Assembly: GCA_017561265.1 (NCBI GenBank)
Contig: JAFZDJ010000008.1
Coordinates: forward strand, 1-64,000
DNA: 64,000 bases
DNA from: Bacteroidales bacterium
GTDB lineage: Bacteria; Bacteroidota; Bacteroidia; Bacteroidales; UBA932
Direction: 5' to 3'
The position numbers and the translations under genes are program-made. The notes beneath the pieces were generated by a model. That model saw only the letters and a list, made by a program, of their open reading frames with translations. It had not been told where the DNA came from and ran no database searches. Of the stretch, positions 29,956-37,449 are shown piece after piece. The first letter of the stretch is position 1. Each line of letters begins with the position of its first letter.

Positions 29956-31385
29956 AAACGTTGAATACCTTCAGAAGATATATTCCGGTCCTTTCACTCC
30001 TGATTTCGGTGATCGTGCTTTGTGTTTCATGGCTTGTGAGCTATCCTTATTTCCTGAGATGGCTTGAAGGATACAGCTTCTTCTCTACACTTCCGGATTT
30101 TGTGGATATCCATTACGACCTGCCGGGAGATTTGATGAAATATATCGGTGCCTTCCTTCTGCAGTTCTATTCGGTACCTTTTTCCGGAGCGCTGATCCAG
30201 GCATTGATAGCGGTTCTTTGCGTTTCTTGTCTCTGGATCTGTGTGAAAAGACTTTTTGACAGGTCCGAGTCCTTGATGTGGCTGGCTTTTCTGCCGCTTC
30301 CTGTCTTTGTCCATTATCAGCTCAGTGATCTTACGCTGTCACGTGCACTGACATTGCTGATGGTTGCTTTTATTGTAATGCTTCTTGTCATAATGCTGAC
30401 AGTCAGGAAGAAACAGTTCTTGAGAGTTCCTGAACTTCTTAATAATACAGTCGTTTCATCAGTCCTGTCATTGATACTGCTTGCATCTGCTGCGACTTTG
30501 TTGGTGAAAGGCAACGACAATACTCGTGGTTATGAAAGTGTGGCATATCTGGAGCATCTCGGCAAGAACAAGCAGTGGGACATGATCCTTCAGACAGTAT
30601 CCCGACAGGAGTCGATAAGCAATGAATACAAGAGGAAGTATGTCCTCCTTGCTCTTGTCAATACCGGTCGTCTCCCGGAATATGCTTTCAGCTACGGACT
30701 CTCAGATTCCGATGACTTCCTTTTCGATAATATCCAGGAACCTTTCTGTCTTGGCTTCAATGTGCTGTTTTATAGTTCCTTAGGTATGTATAATCCTGCT
30801 ATTTACAATGCATATCAGAAGTCGGTTCAGTCTACTCCAGGTATGAGTTTCGATGTCCTGCGCTTTCTTGCGGATACTTATCTCAGCTTGGGTGACCATG
30901 CTATGGCCAAGAAGTATCTTGATATACTGAGTCATTCGACTTGTCATGGCAAATGGGTCAAGGCGCGCCTGCCGAGGTTGGAACAGCTGAAAGGGAATAC
31001 GCCGGAATATTCCATAGGTGGTCCTCTCTTTCCGATGGAGTCATTCCTTCCTGATATTTCATCCATGTATGACAGATATCCTGCGGACAGACGTTTTGCC
31101 GATCTGCTTTTATGCGGGGTACTGTCGGAAAAGGACGGAATGGCGTTTTACAATATTTTCAAGGTTGTCAGCAAATACATCTATCCTGACGGCAAAGGGA
31201 TTCCTTGTCTATATCAGGAAGCTCTTCTTCTTGCGGCCAGTCAGAATCCTGAGATACTGAATGGTTATAAGATAGATGAGGAAGTGTGGAAGCGTTTTGC
31301 CGATTTCACATCCTTGATGCAGAAAGGACAGACAGCTCAGGCGAAAAGAAAGTATTCGGAAACTTACTGGGCCTATATTTATTAG
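29952..31385 (+). CDS. multi-pass membrane protein with TPR-like C-terminus, DUF6057-like (B)
   Basis: A 477-aa protein with several hydrophobic segments in the first 190 residues (SLLISVIVLCVSWLV, LIQALIAVLCVSCLWI and ALTLLMVAFIVMLLVIML among them). A soluble part follows containing helical repeats (FLADTYLSLGDHAMAKKYLDIL). I recognise it as resembling the uncharacterised family DUF6057. Its start overlaps the stop of the propeller gene by 4 bp, and a homologous gene follows after 3 bp, so the products probably act together. No enzyme motif is visible. Confidence 0.7.
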   Translation: MKTLNTFRRYIPVLSLLISVIVLCVSWLVSYPYFLRWLEGYSFFSTLPDFVDIHYDLPGDLMKYIGAFLLQFYSVPFSGALIQALIAVLCVSCLWICVKRLFDRSESLMWLAFLPLPVFVHYQLSDLTLSRALTLLMVAFIVMLLVIMLTVRKKQFLRVPELLNNTVVSSVLSLILLASAATLLVKGNDNTRGYESVAYLEHLGKNKQWDMILQTVSRQESISNEYKRKYVLLALVNTGRLPEYAFSYGLSDSDDFLFDNIQEPFCLGFNVLFYSSLGMYNPAIYNAYQKSVQSTPGMSFDVLRFLADTYLSLGDHAMAKKYLDILSHSTCHGKWVKARLPRLEQLKGNTPEYSIGGPLFPMESFLPDISSMYDRYPADRRFADLLLCGVLSEKDGMAFYNIFKVVSKYIYPDGKGIPCLYQEALLLAASQNPEILNGYKIDEEVWKRFADFTSLMQKGQTAQAKRKYSETYWAYIY

Positions 31386-31388
31386 ACT

Positions 31389-32873
31389 ATGAGTAAAAGA
31401 AGTGTTGGTATATTGATATTAAGTGCTGTAGCCCTGTTTTTGGCTGCAGGAGTGCATATTACGCAGGAATTCAGGTTCTACAATATAGAAAGTAATGACC
31501 TTTTCCTGTATGACTGGAACCATATCCGTACGGAACTTCTCAAGACAGGAGGTCTGGCCACTTTGCTGGGGTCTTTCCTTACTCAGTTCATGAGGATACC
31601 TTTCATCGGTACTGTCATTGTTACGGTTCTTTATCTTCTTTCAGCTCATCTGCTGTATAAATCCCTGTCCAAGCTTTCCGGAGGGCCTGTCATGGCAGGA
31701 TTGTCATTCCTTCCTGTTGTCTTCCTGTTCCTATGCATGGAAAATGACTATTACAGATTCCAGGGGCATATTGCATTCATTCTTATGCTCACTGCATTGT
31801 ATGCCTATGCCTCCATTCCGAAAGACAGGTTGAGATATCTTGCCGGAGCCTTGACCGTACCTGTCTTATATCATGCTGCAGGAAGCATAGCTTTAGTCTT
31901 TGCTGTTACAGCAGTGATATGGGATCTGGCTGCAAATGGAATCAAAGGCTTCAGAACCATGATTTGCCCAGCCGTCTTTGCTATAACTGCCGTCGTTTAT
32001 GTAAAGGCCTCGATGGTAAGCAGTTGGGAACATTCTCTTACTCCTTTCATGTATTATGACTGGCCTTCTACATATTTCTTTCCAGTATATGCATGGGCTA
32101 TGGTTCCTCTGCTTTTCCTTCTTGCGTGGGGCTTGTCGAAATTGAAAATCAAACTGTTTGAATCAAAGATGTCTGCAATAGCCGTGATCATACTCTTGTT
32201 CTTCATTGCCGGCAATTTTTACTCGCAGGTGCATAGCAGAAGCTATTATCGTCTGATTCAGGAACAATATTGGGCTGAAAATGAGGATTGGGACACTATA
32301 ATAAAGACAGCGGACAGAAGACAGCCTACGTTTCTTGTGAGTTATCTGAATCTTGCCCTTGCAAAGAAAGGGCTTCTGGTGGATAATTTCAAGTATTACA
32401 ATCCGCAGGATCTCTCAAGCCTCATGTATCCTACTCCTAATCTGAAGACAGGTCTTTCGCTTCAGAGTAACGTGTATATGGCCTGGGGATATCTGGGATC
32501 TGCCCGTAAGGCTGCATTTGATGGAAACGTAGTTACGCCGGGGTCGCGTCATCCTCGTCAGATTCAGGCACTTATCAAGCTTAATCTTGTGCTGGGAGCG
32601 CATGATGTTGCGGAAAAGTATATCATGCTTCTGGAGAAGACCATGTTCTATAGGAAATGGGCGTCGTCAATGAGAAGATTTCTGGGAGATGTAGATGCAA
32701 TCCGTGGCGATGAAGAAATGGGAATGATGTACGCCTCGCTGCCTTTGACTGATGAATATGCAAGGTATGAAGGTGTGATAGGTGATATGAGGGACATCCA
32801 TCAGGCATGTCCGTCAAACTTTATTTTATCTCAGTTTTATGAACTTTATCAGATATTGGAGGAGGCCAGGTGA
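31389..32873 (+). CDS. multi-pass membrane protein, paralogue of the preceding gene (B')
   Basis: A 494-aa protein with the same plan as its upstream neighbour: N-terminal hydrophobic helices (GILILSAVALFLAAGVHI, GTVIVTVLYLLSAHLLY, AIAVIILLFFIAGNFY) and a soluble helical C-terminus (LIKLNLVLGAHDVAEKYIMLLEK). A shared arrangement is a short N-terminal helix, then FFSTL/FLYDW-type loops and LLQFYSVPF here matched by LTQFMRIPF. Its TGA overlaps the ATG of the next propeller gene by one base. Function unknown. Confidence 0.7.
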   Translation: MSKRSVGILILSAVALFLAAGVHITQEFRFYNIESNDLFLYDWNHIRTELLKTGGLATLLGSFLTQFMRIPFIGTVIVTVLYLLSAHLLYKSLSKLSGGPVMAGLSFLPVVFLFLCMENDYYRFQGHIAFILMLTALYAYASIPKDRLRYLAGALTVPVLYHAAGSIALVFAVTAVIWDLAANGIKGFRTMICPAVFAITAVVYVKASMVSSWEHSLTPFMYYDWPSTYFFPVYAWAMVPLLFLLAWGLSKLKIKLFESKMSAIAVIILLFFIAGNFYSQVHSRSYYRLIQEQYWAENEDWDTIIKTADRRQPTFLVSYLNLALAKKGLLVDNFKYYNPQDLSSLMYPTPNLKTGLSLQSNVYMAWGYLGSARKAAFDGNVVTPGSRHPRQIQALIKLNLVLGAHDVAEKYIMLLEKTMFYRKWASSMRRFLGDVDAIRGDEEMGMMYASLPLTDEYARYEGVIGDMRDIHQACPSNFILSQFYELYQILEEAR

Positions 32874-34348
32874 TGTATAGAGTGATTGTTATCGCATTGG
32901 TATCGTGCCTTGTTGCATGCTCGTGTTCGCGAAATATCGTTGTGGAAAGTCAGATAGAGGCCTCGCCGATGATTTTTCCTGACTATAAGGATGTTGCAGT
33001 GCCTGTGAATATAGCTCCTTTGAATTTCGATGTCATGGAGCAGTCCGAGGGTAGGGTTTATCTTAAGATAGAATGTGGCTCGAAAGAGCGTTTCATCCGT
33101 GTCAGAAAAGGTAAGGTTCGCTTTGGTATGAAGTCATGGCGTTTCATGATGGAAGAAGCATGCGGTGATAAGGTCAGTATGACTGTCTGTGTCCGCAAAG
33201 ACGGAAAGTGGACATCCTTCAAACCATTTGATATCAAGGTGGTTGCAGATGAAATAGATCCATATCTTGCCTATAGGCTTATTCCTCCGGGCTATACCAT
33301 GTGGAAGGAGATGAGCATATGTCAGCGTAATCTGGAGACATATAAGGAAAGCAGGATTTACAGTAATCTGCAGGGAAGAGGCAATTGTGTGAACTGCCAT
33401 TCGTTCCGTGACCGTGATCCTCAGGACATGCTTTTCCATTTGAGATCTGAACTGGGCGGAACATATATATTCCGCAATGGAGTCAAGGAAAGGCTTGATA
33501 CCAAGACCGATCACACGATTTCTGCCCTCGTGTATCCGTTCTGGCATACTTCGGGAGATTATGTTGCCTTTACTGTCAATATAACCAATGAAGTGGTTCA
33601 TACCAGAAACCGCAATGTGGTCGAGGTTGTGGATGAAGCATCTGACGTGGTTGTATATGATGTGAACAATCACGAGATAATAACAGCTGACATCTTAAGC
33701 GATAATGAATCTTTTGAGACTTTCCCTACTTTCTCACCTGACGGTAGAAGTCTCTATTTCTGTTCTGCGAAGGCTGTTGAACCGATGCCTCTGAAATTCC
33801 GGGATGTGAGATACAGCCTTTGCCGGGTTGATTTCAATCCTGAAGACTGTTCTTTCGGAGATAAGGTTGATACGTTGTATAATGCTGTTACTCAGGGAGG
33901 TAGTGTTTCGTTCCCTCGTATTTCTCCGGATGGACGCCGCCTGGTGTTTACCTTAAGTCCTTATGGTAATTTCTCTATCTGGCATAAGGAGGCGGATCTT
34001 TACAGCATCGATCTGAATGACGGAACCATAGCATGTATGGATGCCCTCAATAGTGAAGATGTTGAAAGTTACCACAGCTGGAGCGGTAACAGCCGCTGGC
34101 TTGTGGTAAGCAGCAGAAGGGATGACGGACTTTATACCCGTCCATATATAGCGTATGTTGATGAGAATGGAATGGCTAATAAACCTTTCCTTCTTCCTCA
34201 GAAAAATCCTAAGGAGTTCTACGATTCCCAGATGTATGCCTATAATATACCTGAATTCGTGAATGGTAAGGTGCAGGTTACAGGAAGCGAAATCGCTTCA
34301 TTTGCCCGTGATACCGAAGGTATGAAATTGGGATTCAGAAAGAAATGA
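32873..34348 (+). CDS. lipoprotein with PD40 beta-propeller and a CxxCH motif (A')
   Basis: A 491-aa paralogue of the protein at 28498 (lipobox LVAC, FPDYKDVAVPVNIAPLNF shared). The motif is Cys172-Val-Asn-Cys175-His176, followed by propeller repeats FPTFSPDGRSLYF, FPRISPDGRRLVF and YHSWSGNSRWLVV. The ATG at 32873 overlaps the upstream TGA and follows a purine-rich GGAGGAGG stretch. Together with 28498-32873 it forms a mirrored A-B-B'-A' block between two xylanase genes. No activity can be assigned. Confidence 0.75.
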   Translation: MYRVIVIALVSCLVACSCSRNIVVESQIEASPMIFPDYKDVAVPVNIAPLNFDVMEQSEGRVYLKIECGSKERFIRVRKGKVRFGMKSWRFMMEEACGDKVSMTVCVRKDGKWTSFKPFDIKVVADEIDPYLAYRLIPPGYTMWKEMSICQRNLETYKESRIYSNLQGRGNCVNCHSFRDRDPQDMLFHLRSELGGTYIFRNGVKERLDTKTDHTISALVYPFWHTSGDYVAFTVNITNEVVHTRNRNVVEVVDEASDVVVYDVNNHEIITADILSDNESFETFPTFSPDGRSLYFCSAKAVEPMPLKFRDVRYSLCRVDFNPEDCSFGDKVDTLYNAVTQGGSVSFPRISPDGRRLVFTLSPYGNFSIWHKEADLYSIDLNDGTIACMDALNSEDVESYHSWSGNSRWLVVSSRRDDGLYTRPYIAYVDENGMANKPFLLPQKNPKEFYDSQMYAYNIPEFVNGKVQVTGSEIASFARDTEGMKLGFRKK

Positions 34349-35421
34349 TTATGATAGAAAGAAAGATTATAGGCCAGCAGGCTCATCTTATGCTCCATGC
34401 GGATGCATCGATGTCATTTCAGCAGCAGCTGGATTCGCTTCATGATGAATTGGCAGAGGTGATAAGGACGGAATTGTCCGGATCCACTCCTGTGTTTATG
34501 AGATATTTTCTAAGTGATGCAGCCAATCAGATGGCATTGGTAGAGTCTTATCTTGCTGATAATCAAGTGTGTGCTGTGTCGTTGATAGAACAGCCTCCGT
34601 TGGATGGAAGCAAAGTGGCGCTATGGGTCTGTATGCAGGAAGGAGCTGCTGTCTCTCGTCTGGACGACGGACTTTGGGAAGTCATGCATAGAGGATACCG
34701 ACATTTATGGGTGGGAAATTTCTTTTGCAGAGGAGGAGATTCCGAATCACAGACCCGAATATTGCTGGATAGATATATTGCTTCGTTGAAGGCTGAGGGA
34801 TGTAGCTTGGAGGAGAATTGTATCAGGACATGGATATATGTGCAGAATGTCGATGTTAATTATGCTGGAGTTGTTAAGGCAAGAAGGGAAGTCTTTGAAG
34901 ATGTGGGACTTACGAAGGATACTCATTATATAGCAAGCACTGGTATTGCAGGCAGGAATGCATATCCTGATTCTTCTGTGATAATGGATGCTTATGCTGT
35001 GGCCGGCCTGCAGCCGGGACATGTCCGTTATCTGTACGGATCGACGCATCTTAATCCGACTTATGAATACGGTGTGACATTCGAACGCGGAACGTCTGTA
35101 GATTTCGACGGATATCGTCAGGTCTTCATATCCGGTACCGCCAGCATAGATAATAAAGGTCGGATTCTTTTTTCCGGAGATGTCCGCAGGCAGACAGGCC
35201 GTCTTCTGGAGAATGTTTCCGTTCTTCTGAATGAGGCGGAATGTTCCTATGAGGATGTGCTGAGCATGATCGTATATCTTCGTGATATTGCGGACCATGC
35301 TGCAGTACGTGAAATATTCGACGTGCGTTTCCCGGATATCCCGAAGGTATTTGTGTGGGCTCCCGTATGTCGTCCTGGCTGGCTTGTAGAGATGGAATGT
35401 ATAGCTTTAAAGGAAATCTAA
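34345..35421 (+). CDS. Rid/chorismatase-like protein
   Basis: A 358-aa cytoplasmic protein without signal peptide. The last 115 residues form a RidA/YjgF-like domain: VFISGTASI, then GDVRRQT, VYLRD and the terminal APVCRPGWLVEMECIAL. SGTASI and CRxxxLVExE, and the total length, resemble chorismatases of the FkbO/Hyg5 type, which contain a diverged and a canonical Rid-like half. Rid proteins deaminate reactive enamines; chorismatases hydrolyse chorismate. Which applies is unknown. Its start overlaps the propeller gene stop by 4 bp (ATGA), so it is firmly in the xylanase operon. Confidence 0.75.
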   Translation: MIMIERKIIGQQAHLMLHADASMSFQQQLDSLHDELAEVIRTELSGSTPVFMRYFLSDAANQMALVESYLADNQVCAVSLIEQPPLDGSKVALWVCMQEGAAVSRLDDGLWEVMHRGYRHLWVGNFFCRGGDSESQTRILLDRYIASLKAEGCSLEENCIRTWIYVQNVDVNYAGVVKARREVFEDVGLTKDTHYIASTGIAGRNAYPDSSVIMDAYAVAGLQPGHVRYLYGSTHLNPTYEYGVTFERGTSVDFDGYRQVFISGTASIDNKGRILFSGDVRRQTGRLLENVSVLLNEAECSYEDVLSMIVYLRDIADHAAVREIFDVRFPDIPKVFVWAPVCRPGWLVEMECIALKEI

Positions 35422-35426
35422 GAACT

Positions 35427-37223
35427 ATGAGAAGATATTTCAGCGTTTTATTTGCTGCCATTCTGGCATCTTTATGCTGGACAGGCTGTTTTCCGGATGA
35501 TTTCGAGCATGAAAGGCCGGAAATCCCTCCTGTGATTGAAAAGCCGGATCAGGGGACGACGGATCCTGACCCGGGTGAAGAAGATGATGATGAGGAGGAG
35601 GAAGAGGTCGAGGATCTGTTGTCATATGATAATCTTGACGCATATGATTTTCTGAAGAATTACGTCAACCGTCAGACTTCTCCTGACTTCAAGCTTGGTG
35701 CGGCCGTAAATGCCGGAGAGTTTATCAGCAGAAAGCAGATTTATGATCTGGCCGTGGATAATCTTGACGAAATGACCGCTGACAATGCCTTCAAATGGGC
35801 ATCTGTAGTCAGATGGGACGGTTCCATGGATTTCTCCCAGGTCCGCAGATTTCTCGAATCGGCAGAACAGGCCGGTATGACTGTATATGGCCATACTCTC
35901 GCGTGGCATGCTCAGTCTTCCAATGATTATCTTCGTAACAGGCTGAAAGGCAAGATGGTCGAGCTTCCTGACGGTGAGACTGGCGAGTCTGTTCTGGTTG
36001 ATCTGGACTTCAATGACGGGGCTCATTCTTTCATTGGCTGGGGCAATGGTTCGAGCAGGGTTGTTGAGAATGGCGTGTTCAAGATATCAAATCCTTCAGC
36101 CGTTCAGAATTGGGAGGCTCAGTTTGCATACGATATGCCTGGCGGATATGTCAAGGACAGGGCCTATAAGATGAAGTTCAGGATAAAGGGTTCTGCTTCC
36201 GGCGAACTTTCTGCCGGTTTCCAGATAACTGACGGATATAAGTCCGCAGGAGAGTTCCCGAATATAAGCTTCGACACGCAATGGAAGGATGTTGAGGTCG
36301 AATGTATATGCAATGCAACAGGGGCTGACCGTCTCGTATTCAGTTTCGGTTCATTTGCAGGACATATATATATAGATGACTTCCGACTTCTTGAAACAGG
36401 AGTAAGCTACTCTTATGAACCCTTGACGCCGGAGGAAAAGAAGGAGATTCTGATCGAGGAGATGGACAGATGGATCAAAGGTATGATGGAGGCTACAGCA
36501 ACAAGAGTTTCTGCATGGGATGCAGTAAATGAAGCCATTTCCGGCAGAGACCGTAATGGTGACGGCTTTTATGAGCTGGAATCGGGTGAGTGGGGAAGTG
36601 CAAATAACTTCTATTGGCAGGATTATCTCGGCTCTGAAGATTATGTCCGCATTGTAATCGAGAAAGCGCGCAAGTATTACGCTGAATATGGAGGAACCGC
36701 TCCGCTAAGACTCTTCATAAATGACTACAACCTCGAGTCTGATTGGGATGACAACAGAAAGCTGAAGAGTCTCATTCATTGGATAGGAATCTGGGAGTCT
36801 GACGGTGTCACCCGAATCGACGGCATCGGCACTCAGATGCATATTTCGTACTATGAGAATCCGTCCATACAGAAAAGCAAGGAGGACCATTATGTACAGA
36901 TGCTCCAGCTTATGGCGAATACCGGCAAGCTGGTGAAGATTTCCGAACTTGACATGGGATATGTCGATATGGCGGGCAATGATGTCAAGGCTGCTGCCAT
37001 GACAGATGCCCAGCACCGGGCAATGGCTGACTACTACAGGTTCATTGTAAAGAAGTATTTTGAAATCGTTCCACCGGCACAGCAATACGGCATTACATTG
37101 TGGTGTCCTACCGACTCTCCTGCCGGTGCGTGGCGTGGAGAAGAACCTGTCGGATTATGGGATCGTGCGTACAATCGCAAGTATGCTTATGCCGGTTTTG
37201 CCGACGGTTTGCGAGGAAAGTAG
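35427..37223 (+). CDS. GH10 endo-beta-1,4-xylanase with one inserted CBM
   Basis: A 598-aa surface lipoprotein (Cys21 in CWTGC, followed by a long acidic linker EEDDDEEEEEVED). The GH10 barrel starts with FKLGAAVNAGEF, is split by one CBM4/9/22-like domain (about residues 180-330), and resumes with acid/base Glu369 in WDAVNEAI and nucleophile Glu507 in ISELDMGY. Its catalytic half is very close to the xylanase at 24152, so the two are recent paralogues differing mainly in the insert. The start at 35427 lies 5 nt after the upstream stop; an in-frame upstream ATG at 35355 would overlap the Rid gene and lacks a signal peptide. Confidence 0.93.
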   Translation: MRRYFSVLFAAILASLCWTGCFPDDFEHERPEIPPVIEKPDQGTTDPDPGEEDDDEEEEEVEDLLSYDNLDAYDFLKNYVNRQTSPDFKLGAAVNAGEFISRKQIYDLAVDNLDEMTADNAFKWASVVRWDGSMDFSQVRRFLESAEQAGMTVYGHTLAWHAQSSNDYLRNRLKGKMVELPDGETGESVLVDLDFNDGAHSFIGWGNGSSRVVENGVFKISNPSAVQNWEAQFAYDMPGGYVKDRAYKMKFRIKGSASGELSAGFQITDGYKSAGEFPNISFDTQWKDVEVECICNATGADRLVFSFGSFAGHIYIDDFRLLETGVSYSYEPLTPEEKKEILIEEMDRWIKGMMEATATRVSAWDAVNEAISGRDRNGDGFYELESGEWGSANNFYWQDYLGSEDYVRIVIEKARKYYAEYGGTAPLRLFINDYNLESDWDDNRKLKSLIHWIGIWESDGVTRIDGIGTQMHISYYENPSIQKSKEDHYVQMLQLMANTGKLVKISELDMGYVDMAGNDVKAAAMTDAQHRAMADYYRFIVKKYFEIVPPAQQYGITLWCPTDSPAGAWRGEEPVGLWDRAYNRKYAYAGFADGLRGK

Positions 37224-37234
37224 GATTCTTCTGA

Positions 37235-37296
37235 TTTGATTCAAAAACGACAGAAATTTTGATAAATCGTGTCATTTTTTGTGAATTTGAATCAAA
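37235..37296. promoter_or_regulatory. inverted-repeat operator upstream of the third susC
   Basis: TTTGATTCAAA at 37235-37245 and its exact reverse complement TTTGAATCAAA at 37286-37296 are 40 bp apart. GACAG and GTGTCA lie on the inner side of each arm, so both half-sites read roughly TGTCR followed by TTGAATCAAA, as at 12573 upstream of xusA. It sits about 80 bp before the -7 box and is probably the binding site of the hybrid regulator. Confidence 0.5.
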
Positions 37297-37376
37297 AATG
37301 GTGTTTTAAAAAGGCTTTTGACCTATTCTTGTTCTAATTTGAATGTCTTTTGAAATCTTTTACACGCGATATAAGC

Positions 37377-37384
37377 TAAATTTG
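37377..37384 (+). promoter_or_regulatory. -7 box of the third susC/susD operon
   Basis: TAAATTTG matches TAnnTTTG exactly and continues TAC, as at the xusA promoter. No -33 element is visible. The predicted leader to the ATG at 37450 is about 59 nt and ends in AAACTAACC, a sequence also present just before xusA. Confidence 0.6.
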
Positions 37385-37449
37385 TACTGATGAAAACCAT
37401 CAAGTGACGAAAACTCACACTCAACTATTAATTAATAACCAAACTAACC

